Shown: one piece after another, positions 9,755-16,739 of the stretch
Layout of the letters: every line of letters begins with the position of its first letter
How positions within the stretch are numbered: position 1 is the stretch's first letter
Assembly: GCF_000719515.1 (NCBI RefSeq)
Contig: NZ_JOGR01000001.1
Coordinates: 434,001 to 498,000 of the forward strand
Length of the DNA stretch: 64,000 nucleotides
DNA from: Glycomyces sp. NRRL B-16210
GTDB lineage: Bacteria; Actinomycetota; Actinomycetes; Mycobacteriales; Micromonosporaceae
Direction: 5' to 3'
Made by a program: the position numbers and the translations under genes
The notes under the pieces: model-generated
Told to the model about the DNA's origin: nothing
Seen by the model: only the letters and a program-made list of their open reading frames with translations
Databases searched by the model: none

Positions 9755-10530
9755 ACGCGGACCGAACGCTCCGACACCAGTTGGCGGCCCTCCCGGTGGT
9801 GGGACCGGCGCTCACCCGGACGGCCAGAACCGTCCGCGGCCGCCGGTTCCCCGGCTCGGCGCGGTACTGGGAACGGCGCTACGCGCGGGGCGGGAACTCC
9901 GGGGCGGGCTCGTACGGGGAGCAGGCCCGATTCAAGGCGGCGGTCCTCAACGGCCTCGTCGCCGACCGGGGCCTCACGTCCGTCATCGAGTTCGGCTGCG
10001 GCGACGGGGCCCAGCTCGACCTCGCCGACTACCCGCGGTACCTGGGACTCGACGTCTCGCCCACGACGCTGCGCCGAACCATCGCCAAGTTCGCCGACGA
10101 CCCGTCGAAGAGCTTCGCGCTCTACGACCCCGAGTGCTTCACCGACCGCGCGGGCCTGGTCACCGCCGACCTCGCCGTCTCACTCGACGTGATCTACCAC
10201 CTCGTCGAAGACCGCGTCTACGAGCTGCACCTCCGGCACGTCTTCGCCGCCGCCCGGCGCCAGGTCGCCCTGTTCACCAGCGACGCCGACGACCCCTCGC
10301 TGACGGGGACCTTCGCGCCGCACGTCCGCCACCGCCCGGTGGTCCGGGACGTCGCCGAGCGCTTCCCGCAGTGGCGCCTGGTCGAGCGCATCGACCATCC
10401 CCGCGGCCCCCACGGCGGGCACTCATCGGACGCCTTCGCCGACTTCCTCATCTACGAGCGCCGCACCGCGACCGAGCAGCCCCGGGGCGACCGCGAAGAG
10501 GTCCGCGGCCGACTCCTCGGGCGGGACTAG
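9751..10530 (+). CDS. Class I SAM-dependent methyltransferase
   Basis: 259 aa from a GTG overlapping the preceding stop. Motif I is VIEFGCGDGAQLDL (about residues 80-93), followed by YLGLDVSPTTLRR, and a DLAVSLDVIYHLVEDRVYE motif that resembles methyltransferase_12/23 folds. It probably methylates a sugar or the non-reducing end of the chain. The last 36 codons overlap the 3' end of the convergent FkbM gene; the core domain appears to end near IYERR, so the overlap lies in an added tail. Confidence 0.78.
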   Translation: MNADRTLRHQLAALPVVGPALTRTARTVRGRRFPGSARYWERRYARGGNSGAGSYGEQARFKAAVLNGLVADRGLTSVIEFGCGDGAQLDLADYPRYLGLDVSPTTLRRTIAKFADDPSKSFALYDPECFTDRAGLVTADLAVSLDVIYHLVEDRVYELHLRHVFAAARRQVALFTSDADDPSLTGTFAPHVRHRPVVRDVAERFPQWRLVERIDHPRGPHGGHSSDAFADFLIYERRTATEQPRGDREEVRGRLLGRD

Positions 10531-11295
10531 GGCGTGCAGCCGCCCGCCCGAGTCGGGCCGCGCGAACGTGTACCCGTACCCGCGGAGCAACTCGGCCACC
10601 GGCGCCCGGGACTCGTCCAGCAGGCCGCGGCTCATCGAGTTCCACTCCAACTGGAGCACGCCGATCCGCCCCTCGCTCAGCGCCCGCCGGGCGCCCTCCA
10701 GGACGAGCCGCTCGGCCCCCTCCACATCGATCTTCACCCCGGCCGCGTACCGGTCGGCGAGCACGTCGTCGAGCGTCTCGACCGCGATCTCCTCACCCGA
10801 CCCGTCCCGCGACAGGTGGTTCATCGTGTCCCGATCGCTGGTCAGACGCATCCGGCCGCGGCGGTCGGCCAGCCCGCACTGGAGCACCGAGACCGGGAAG
10901 TCGTTGAGCGCGACGTTGCGCCGCAGCCGCGCCGCCGCCTCAGCCGAGGGCTCGACGGCGATCACGGTCGCACCGAGGTCCCCGGCCCACAGCGCATAGG
11001 CCCCGACGTTGCTGCCCACGTCGACGAACAGGTCGCCGGGCCGCAGCAGTTGCCGCCAAGCCCGCATCTCGTTCCAGTCCGGGGGATTCGCGTAGCGCAC
11101 CTTCGAAGCGGCCGTGACGTGCAGTTCGGCCCACATGCGCCCGCGTTCGCCGATCGGGGTGAGGACCGGGCCGCCCAGGCGGGCGCGAACCTGGAAGCCG
11201 ACCGCCCGGCCGATCGCGGCCAGGCGCCGGTCGCGGTTCGCCGGATGGTTCCACACGAACCCGAGCACGCCCCGGACCTTCCCGAACACGCTCAT
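10423..11295 (-). CDS. FkbM-family methyltransferase (minus strand)
   Basis: 290 aa starting MSVFGKVRGVLGFVWNH, with a GAGG sequence six bases before the ATG. Motif I is FVDVGSNVGAYALWAGDLGA. The family element GVKIDVEGAERLVLEGARR follows, and LQLEWNSMSRGLLDE lies beyond. This is the only minus-strand gene inside the polysaccharide cluster. Its last 108 bases run through the 3' end of the facing methyltransferase gene. A longer frame reaches 11415, but the RBS and family length favour this start. Confidence 0.83.
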   Translation of the reverse strand: MSVFGKVRGVLGFVWNHPANRDRRLAAIGRAVGFQVRARLGGPVLTPIGERGRMWAELHVTAASKVRYANPPDWNEMRAWRQLLRPGDLFVDVGSNVGAYALWAGDLGATVIAVEPSAEAAARLRRNVALNDFPVSVLQCGLADRRGRMRLTSDRDTMNHLSRDGSGEEIAVETLDDVLADRYAAGVKIDVEGAERLVLEGARRALSEGRIGVLQLEWNSMSRGLLDESRAPVAELLRGYGYTFARPDSGGRLHALVPPEESAADLFAVAPGLLGRGAALVDEEVGEGVR

Positions 11296-11400
11296 GAGAC
11301 CTCGCGAGGTTGGGATTGCGGAACCAGGCGGCTGGCGCCGCGATCGCGATGCGTGGCAGCGGACTCGCGCATCGCTCTCCTGTAGCCGATCGGCGACCTT

Positions 11401-11430
11401 TTGGACAAGAAGCAATTACCGTACCAATAT
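11401..11430 (+). promoter_or_regulatory. Promoter of the Wzz/BY-kinase gene
   Basis: TTGGAC at 11401-11406 and CAATAT at 11425-11430 are separated by 18 bases. This stretch is noticeably more AT-rich than its surroundings. A transcript starting near 11437 would carry the GGGGG ribosome site before the GTG at 11458. Confidence 0.5.
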
Positions 11431-11457
11431 CGACCGATCCATCAGGGGGTTTCCGAA

Positions 11458-12837
11458 GTGGAGTTGCGAACGGGCGTACGCCTGCTACGCGAGCGCTGGC
11501 TGCTGATCACGGCCGCCGTCGCCATCGCCCTCGCCACCGCCGGCCTCCTCACCTGGAAGCAGACGCCGCAGTACACCTCCAGCGTCACGTTCTTCATCTC
11601 CGCCTGGACCGACCCGGGCGACGTAGCCTCGGCCTACCAGGGCGGCCTGCTCTCCGAGCAGAAGGTCCGGTCCTACGCCGAGCTGCTGCGCACCCGCAGC
11701 GTGATGGGCGGCGTCATCGAGGACCTCGCGCTCGACCTCACCCCCGAGGAACTCGCGACCAAGGTGACCACGAGCGTCGTCCCCGACACCTCGCTGCTCA
11801 ACGCCACGGTCACCGACGCCTCCCCTGCGGAGGCCCGGCGGATCGCCCGGTCCATCGGCGAGCACTTCGCGGCCGTGGTCCCGACCCTGGAGAACTCCTC
11901 GGACGCGAAGCAGGCGGCGGTCAAGGTCACGGTCGTGAACGAGCCCGAACTCGCCACGGCCCCCGTGACCCCCAAACCGGTGCGGAACCTCGCCTTGGCC
12001 GCGGCCCTGGGCCTGCTGGCCGGGATCGGGCTCGCCGTGGCCCGGCGCGCGCTCGACACCACCGTCAAGTCCGCCGAGGAGTTGCAGGAGCACTCCGGGG
12101 TGCCGACGCTCGGCACCGTCGCCGCCGACCGCAAACTCGCGAAGGCCCCGCTCATCGTGCACGACCCGCACGGCGTCCGCGCCGAGGAGGTCCGCCGGAT
12201 CCGCACCAACCTCCAGTTCGTCGACGTCGACCGGCCGCACAAGGTGATCCTCGTTTCGGGGGCGCTCGGCAACGAGGGCAAGACCACCACCTCCTGCAAC
12301 CTCGCGATCTCGATCGCCGAGACCGGCAAGCGGGTCATGCTCATCGACGCCGACCTGCGAAAGCCCAGGGCCGCGAGCTTCCTCGGCCTGCCGAACGGCG
12401 CCGGACTGACCGACGTCCTGGTGGACACGACCTCGCTGGAGGCGGCGGTGCAGCCGTGGGGGACCGACCTCCTCACCGTCCTGTCGAGCGGTTCGACCCC
12501 GCCCAATCCCAGCGAGCTGCTCGGCTCGCGGCAGATGCGCGAGCTCCTCGACGAACTGCGGTCCTTCTACGACGTCGTGGTGATCGACGGGCCCCCGCTC
12601 CTGCGGGTCGCCGACGCGGCCGCCACGGCGGCCTCCTGCGACGGGGTGCTCCTGGTGGTGCGGAAGGGGCGGACCCGCCGCGAGCAGTTGAAGGAGTCGC
12701 TCGAACTGCTCGGCAACGTCAAGGCGCCGGTCATCGGGGCCGTGCTCAACTTCGCCGCGCCGTCGAAGCACAAGTCGTACGGCTACGGCAGCCCGAAAGC
12801 GGACCGGACGCTGATGGCGGAGGCGAGGACCCGTTAG
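11458..12837 (+). CDS. Wzz-domain polysaccharide co-polymerase fused to BY-kinase (CpsC/CpsD type)
   Basis: 459 aa. The first half has two membrane helices (RERWLLITAAVAIALATAGL and, after the external domain, LALAAALGLLAGIGLAVA) typical of Wzz. The C-terminal half is a bacterial tyrosine kinase with Walker A GALGNEGKTTT (about residues 267-277), Walker A' VMLIDADLRKP and Walker B VVVIDGPP. A short tail holds two tyrosines (SYGYG), fewer than usual for autophosphorylation clusters. It should set chain length. The GTG is chosen because GGGGG precedes it; a TTG at 11401 coincides with the -35 box. The phosphatase gene follows at once. Confidence 0.87.
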   Translation: MELRTGVRLLRERWLLITAAVAIALATAGLLTWKQTPQYTSSVTFFISAWTDPGDVASAYQGGLLSEQKVRSYAELLRTRSVMGGVIEDLALDLTPEELATKVTTSVVPDTSLLNATVTDASPAEARRIARSIGEHFAAVVPTLENSSDAKQAAVKVTVVNEPELATAPVTPKPVRNLALAAALGLLAGIGLAVARRALDTTVKSAEELQEHSGVPTLGTVAADRKLAKAPLIVHDPHGVRAEEVRRIRTNLQFVDVDRPHKVILVSGALGNEGKTTTSCNLAISIAETGKRVMLIDADLRKPRAASFLGLPNGAGLTDVLVDTTSLEAAVQPWGTDLLTVLSSGSTPPNPSELLGSRQMRELLDELRSFYDVVVIDGPPLLRVADAAATAASCDGVLLVVRKGRTRREQLKESLELLGNVKAPVIGAVLNFAAPSKHKSYGYGSPKADRTLMAEARTR

Positions 12838-12871
12838 CGCGATCGACTCCCGGCCGTTCGGCCTCCTCTAC

Positions 12872-13441
12872 GTGTGCAGCGCGAACCTGTGCCGCTCGGT
12901 GCTCGCCGAGCGGTTGAGCCGCCTCTGGATCGAGCACCTGCCCGAGTGCCCTTCGGACCGGTTCGCCGTCTCGAGCGCGGGCACCGAGGCCGTGCCCGGC
13001 CTCGGGATGCCGCCGAGGGTGGCCCGGTACCTGCTACGCCGGGGCGCCGACGCCGGTGCGTTCGCCTCCCGGCGACTGACCCCGGCGCTCGTGGAGCAGG
13101 CCGACCTGGTGCTCGCCGCGACCCGCCTCGAACGCGACCGCGTCATCGCCGCCTCCCCGGGGGCCCTGCGGCGCACGTTCACGCTCAACGAGTTCGCCCG
13201 CCTGCCGCCGCGGACCGGGCCGGGCGCCGCCGCGACCGAGGTCCGGTCCCGGGCGCGGTCGATCATGGCGGAGGCGATGGCGCGGCGCGGCCAGGTCGCC
13301 GGCCTCGACGGCGAGGACGACGTGGCCGACCCCGGCAATGGCCGCAGGTCGATCGAGCGGTGCGCAGCCGAGGTCGACTCGGCGGTGACGGCGGTGCTGC
13401 GGCTCCTCACGGTCGAACGGGCCTTCGCCGGCGAACGCTGA
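12872..13441 (+). CDS. Low-molecular-weight protein-tyrosine phosphatase, true start uncertain
   Basis: The catalytic P-loop CSANLCRS (C-x5-R-S) and a late DP motif (DVADPGNG, general acid) identify an LMW-PTP; 189 aa as listed. It probably dephosphorylates the adjacent BY-kinase. The GTG at 12872 is the only standard start, but it would put the catalytic Cys at residue 2. The preceding in-frame codons read FGLLY, the expected first beta strand (LLYVC). No ATG, GTG or TTG lies between the in-frame stop at 12812 and 12872, so initiation may use ATC at 12842. Confidence 0.82.
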   Translation: MCSANLCRSVLAERLSRLWIEHLPECPSDRFAVSSAGTEAVPGLGMPPRVARYLLRRGADAGAFASRRLTPALVEQADLVLAATRLERDRVIAASPGALRRTFTLNEFARLPPRTGPGAAATEVRSRARSIMAEAMARRGQVAGLDGEDDVADPGNGRRSIERCAAEVDSAVTAVLRLLTVERAFAGER

Positions 13442-13490
13442 GACCGGTTCGCGTTCGCGTCAACCCGACGTGAAAGGCCCTCCGCGGTGC

Positions 13491-13496
13491 TATACA
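13491..13496 (+). promoter_or_regulatory. Candidate -10 box of the LCP gene
   Basis: TATACA (in GCTATACATACC) stands out in GC-rich sequence 37 bases before the LCP start codon. No good -35 hexamer is visible at the right spacing. Confidence 0.42.
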
Positions 13497-13532
13497 TACC
13501 GTGGTTCACTCACCGGGGGCATTGGAGATCCG

Positions 13533-14576
13533 ATGGCGCGAAAGGGCCGAGCCCCGTGGTGGGCGTACACGATGCTGTACGTCGGGGCCCTGGCCTTCGT
13601 CGTCGCCGGGGGCCTCGCGGCCGCCGGCCAGTACGCGATCCACACCGCGAACGGGGCGCTCCAGCGCGAGGACCTCCTCGGCGGGCACCGCGCCGAGGTC
13701 GAGGACCCGGTGCGGCTCTCCGGCCCGCTCGACTTCCTGATCTTGGGGGTCGACCACGTCGACGGCCTGCGGCGCACCGACACGGTCATGATGGCGCACG
13801 TCGACGCCGACCTGGACAAGGTCTACCTCGTCTCGATCCCCCGCGACCTGTGGGTGGCGATCCCCGACTGCGGATGGGGCGGCGGCCCCTGCGAGTTCAA
13901 GCTCAACCACGCCGGCACCGTCGGCGACCGCGGCCACGCCCTGAACAACCTCAACGAGACGCTCTACGACCTCAGCGGGCTGCGATTCCACGGCGCGGCC
14001 ACCGCGAACTTCGAGGGCTTCATCGACCTGGTCGACGTGGTCGGCGAGATCGAGCTCTGCCTCTGGCACGAGATCGCCTCGGGCGACCGGGTCTACCCGG
14101 AGGGCTGCGCCTACTACGGCAAGGACGACGCGCTCTTCCTGGTCCGCGAACGCAAGCAGTGGGACCGGGACTCGGACTGGGCCGAGGGCCGCGGCGGCGA
14201 CTACGGCCGCATCAAGATGCAGCAGCAGGCGGTCGGCTCGATCCTCGCCGAGGCCGGGAAGCAGGGCCACCTCACCGACACCGGAAAGGCCATGGCGCTG
14301 CTCGAGGGCTTCAGCGGCAACCTCACCGCCGACCTCGGCGAGATCGACCCGGCCGACCTCCTGGTCGCGATGCGCGGGGTCGACCCCCGCGAGACGGTCG
14401 CGATCGACGTGCCGTCCTCTCCGGAGGAGATCACGTGGGAGGGCGCGCCGCTGTCGATCGTGCGCATCCACGAGGGCGAGGAGCGGGCCGCGGCCGACGC
14501 CCTGTGGGAGGCCATCGCCGAGGACGCGCTCGAGGAGTGGACGGCCCGGTACCCCCAATGGGTCGCCGGCGGCTGA
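13533..14576 (+). CDS. LytR-CpsA-Psr (LCP) family glycopolymer-peptidoglycan ligase
   Basis: 347 aa. One N-terminal membrane anchor (YTMLYVGALAFVVAGGLAAA) is followed by the LCP catalytic domain outside the cell: LDFLILGVDHVDGLRRTDTV, the Arg/Asp residues that bind polyprenyl-pyrophosphate, VYLVSIPRDLWVAIP, and FKLNHAGTVG with ALNNLNETL. LCP enzymes transfer undecaprenyl-linked glycans to peptidoglycan, so this gene closes the polysaccharide locus by attaching the product to the wall. The ATG at 13533 has GGAG seven bases upstream. Confidence 0.87.
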   Translation: MARKGRAPWWAYTMLYVGALAFVVAGGLAAAGQYAIHTANGALQREDLLGGHRAEVEDPVRLSGPLDFLILGVDHVDGLRRTDTVMMAHVDADLDKVYLVSIPRDLWVAIPDCGWGGGPCEFKLNHAGTVGDRGHALNNLNETLYDLSGLRFHGAATANFEGFIDLVDVVGEIELCLWHEIASGDRVYPEGCAYYGKDDALFLVRERKQWDRDSDWAEGRGGDYGRIKMQQQAVGSILAEAGKQGHLTDTGKAMALLEGFSGNLTADLGEIDPADLLVAMRGVDPRETVAIDVPSSPEEITWEGAPLSIVRIHEGEERAAADALWEAIAEDALEEWTARYPQWVAGG

Positions 14577-14624
14577 CCGCGCCGACTCCTCTGGGGGTGT
14601 CCTGCCTGGAGGGCCTGAAAACTT

Positions 14625-14637
14625 CCGAAAGTTTCGG
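14625..14637. promoter_or_regulatory. Xylanase-type palindromic operator CCGAAAGTTTCGG
   Basis: A perfect 13-base palindrome about a central G. It matches the CGAAANTTTCG pattern described before xylan-utilisation genes of streptomycetes and relatives, where a LacI/ROK-type repressor acts. It lies 270 bases upstream of the GH11 gene. Confidence 0.55.
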
Positions 14638-14762
14638 TGATCGGTGCTGCGCCGTCCGTTCAGCACGGTGGTGACGGTTGGCGATTTTTGCGGTATGTCG
14701 GCTCGACAGAGCTGTCATCAGCGGATTTGTCCCAATTGTCATACTCAAGTGGAGAGAGAAAG

Positions 14763-14784
14763 TTCCGAAAGTTTTCCGGAAGTT
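14763..14784. promoter_or_regulatory. Second, imperfect xylanase-type operator next to the -35 box
   Basis: TTCCGAAAG followed by TTTTCCGGAAG repeats the half-site of the 14625 palindrome and ends just before TTGACA. A repressor here would cover the promoter. Confidence 0.45.
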
Positions 14785-14785
14785 C

Positions 14786-14817
14786 TTGACAGTCCGATCA
14801 GGCCGGTCCACCATAAT
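14786..14817 (+). promoter_or_regulatory. Candidate promoter of the xylanase gene
   Basis: TTGACA at 14786-14791 and CATAAT at 14812-14817. The 20-base spacer is longer than usual, so the -10 assignment is tentative. Confidence 0.4.
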
Positions 14818-14906
14818 GTCATCGACAAATATCGATGCTTGTCGATCCGGTTCGTCGGCACGTCATCGCCGTGCGGGCCGGCCGCACCCCCTCAGAAGGA
14901 GGAAGG

Positions 14907-15935
14907 ATGTCCGAGGACAACTCGTCCATGGGCCCGTTCAGTCGCCGGAGCATGCTGCTCGGCGGCGCCGGGGCTCTGATCTTCACCGGAGCGGGACTGC
15001 TCACGCCCGGCACCGCCAACGCCCAGCAGACCATCACCACCAACCAGGAGGGCACCCACGACGGCTACTACTACTCGTTCTGGACCGACACCCAGGGCGC
15101 GGCCTCGATGACCCTCGGCTCGGGAGGCAACTACAGCTCCCAGTGGAACAACGTCAACAACTGGGTCGGCGGCAAGGGCTGGGCGAACGGCGGACGCCGG
15201 ACGATCAACTACAGCGGCTCGGTCAACCACGGGAGCAACGGCTACCTCGCCCTCTACGGCTGGACCTCCAACCCGCTGGTCGAGTACTACATCGTCGAAT
15301 CGCACGGCCCCTACAACCCCAGCAGCGGCGCGCAGAGCCGCGGCACGCTCAACACCGGCGGCGGCACCTACTGGCTGGGCGAGTCCACGCGGACCAACGC
15401 CCCGTCGGTGGAGGGCACCAGGACCTTCCAGCAGTACTGGAGCGTCCGCCAGGGCAACCGCAGCTCCGGCACGATCGACACCGGGGTGCACTTCGACGCG
15501 TGGGCGAACGCGGGCATGAACCTCGGCGCGTTCAGCTACTACATGGTGATGGCGACCGAGGGCTACCAGTCCAGCGGCAACTCCAACATCACGCTCGGCT
15601 CCACCGGCGGCGGGAACCCGGACCCCGGGAACCCTGGCAACCCCGGAAACCCCGGCAACCCGGGCAACCCCGGCGGGGCCTGCACTGCGACGCTGTCGGC
15701 CGGTCAGCAGTGGGGCGACCGCTACAACCTGAACGTCAACGTCTCGGGCAAGAGCGACTGGAGGGTCGTCCTCAACCTCCCGGGCGAGGCGCGCGTCCAG
15801 AACTACTGGAGCTGCAACGCCACCTGGCCGACCGCGACGCAGATGGTCTGCACGCCCAACGGCTCGGGCAACAGCTTCGGCATCACCGTCATGGCCAACG
15901 GGAACTGGAACTGGCCGTCGGTCTCCTGTAGCTAA
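14907..15935 (+). CDS. Secreted GH11 endo-1,4-beta-xylanase with CBM2 module
   Basis: 342 aa. A Tat signal (FSRRSMLLGGAGALIFTGAG) ends near AQQTI. The GH11 jelly-roll follows, with the nucleophile Glu126 in NPLVEYYIVE and the acid/base Glu218 in MATEGYQSSG. A Gly-Asn-Pro repeat linker (about residues 235-256) joins a ~85-residue C-terminal module that begins with Cys and ends NWNWPSVSC, like xylan-binding CBM2b. It hydrolyses xylan outside the cell. The start is set by AAGGAGG at 14896-14902. Two palindromes upstream suggest repression that xylan products relieve. Confidence 0.93.
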   Translation: MSEDNSSMGPFSRRSMLLGGAGALIFTGAGLLTPGTANAQQTITTNQEGTHDGYYYSFWTDTQGAASMTLGSGGNYSSQWNNVNNWVGGKGWANGGRRTINYSGSVNHGSNGYLALYGWTSNPLVEYYIVESHGPYNPSSGAQSRGTLNTGGGTYWLGESTRTNAPSVEGTRTFQQYWSVRQGNRSSGTIDTGVHFDAWANAGMNLGAFSYYMVMATEGYQSSGNSNITLGSTGGGNPDPGNPGNPGNPGNPGNPGGACTATLSAGQQWGDRYNLNVNVSGKSDWRVVLNLPGEARVQNYWSCNATWPTATQMVCTPNGSGNSFGITVMANGNWNWPSVSCS

Positions 15936-15981
15936 GGGCGTTCTACGAGAAGGCACTTCCTCCGGATCCGATCGATCCCGC

Positions 15982-16014
15982 GCGGTGCGGCGGCCCCCAC
16001 GGCCGCCGCACCGC
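15982..16014 (+). terminator. Strong terminator hairpin after the xylanase gene
   Basis: A 14-bp perfect stem (15982-15995 with 16001-16014) and a five-base loop CCCAC, without a T tract. The next gene has its own promoter 24 bases further on. Confidence 0.7.
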
Positions 16015-16037
16015 ACGTGCGTCTCGACGAGGCGACA

Positions 16038-16043
16038 TAGGAT
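16038..16043 (+). promoter_or_regulatory. -10 box TAGGAT of a leaderless lprG transcript
   Basis: TAGGAT ends six bases before the ATG at 16050, and no ribosome binding site is present. This is the spacing of leaderless actinobacterial promoters. Confidence 0.55.
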
Positions 16044-16049
16044 CGGGTC

Positions 16050-16739
16050 ATGCGATCAGCTCCCCTCGCCTCCGGCGGCCGCACGTTCCCGCGCCGCCTC
16101 GTCGGCGCCGTCGCGCTCGGCGGCCTCGCCCTCCTCGCCGCCTGCTCCGGCGGCGAGGCGCCCCCGGCCGACGACGTCATCCCCGACGCGGCCGCGGCCA
16201 TGGCCGAAGTCCAGAGCGTCCGCTTCGACCTCGCCGTGGACGGCTCGGTGGACGGCCTGTCGGTGAAGGCCGCCGACGGGGTCGTCACCGCCGACGGCGA
16301 CGCCGAGGGCACCGGGACGATCACCGTCTTCGGCGCGGCCGTCGAGATCGAGTACGTGATCGTCGGCGAGGACGCCTACGTCAAGGGCTTCACCGGCGGC
16401 TTCCAGCAGATCCCCGTCGGCGACGACATGCTCCCGTACAACCCCACGATCCTCCTCGCCCCCGACCAGGGCATCGCCGCGCTGCTCGAAGCGGTGGACT
16501 CGGCCGAGCCGCAGGACGCCGAGAAGGTCGACGGCACCGACGCCTACCGCTACGAGATCGTGTTCGACCCCGAGGTGTTCGGCCGGTTCATCCCCGCCGA
16601 AGGCGACTGGAACACCGCCACCGTCTGGTTCGACCAGGAGACCTCGCGCGTGCTCAAGGCCGAGTTCGCCCACGACGGCGCGACGGTGACGATCCACCTG
16701 TCCGACTACGACGAACCGGTGACGATTGAAGCGCCCTGA
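16050..16739 (+). CDS. LprG/LppX-family lipoprotein
   Basis: 229 aa with a lipoprotein signal peptide (RRLVGAVALGGLALLAAC, lipobox LAAC, lipidated Cys about residue 32). The mature part has the LppX_LprAFG features: repeated VKAADGVVTADGDAEG beta strands, VEIEYVIVGEDAYVK and VWFDQETSRVLKAEF. These proteins bind acylated lipids in a hydrophobic pocket at the outer face of the membrane. It overlaps an MFS transporter gene, the same pair as lprG-Rv1410c (P55) of mycobacteria, where both export triacylglyceride-type lipids. Cargo here is unknown. Confidence 0.8.
   Translation: MRSAPLASGGRTFPRRLVGAVALGGLALLAACSGGEAPPADDVIPDAAAAMAEVQSVRFDLAVDGSVDGLSVKAADGVVTADGDAEGTGTITVFGAAVEIEYVIVGEDAYVKGFTGGFQQIPVGDDMLPYNPTILLAPDQGIAALLEAVDSAEPQDAEKVDGTDAYRYEIVFDPEVFGRFIPAEGDWNTATVWFDQETSRVLKAEFAHDGATVTIHLSDYDEPVTIEAP

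Noticed and set aside
11401..11457. 19-residue N-terminal extension of the BY-kinase from TTG 11401, containing a TTA codon
   Set aside because: The TTG coincides with a -35 box, codon use is atypical, and the GTG at 11458 has a good ribosome site. If this start were real, the kinase would be bldA-dependent.
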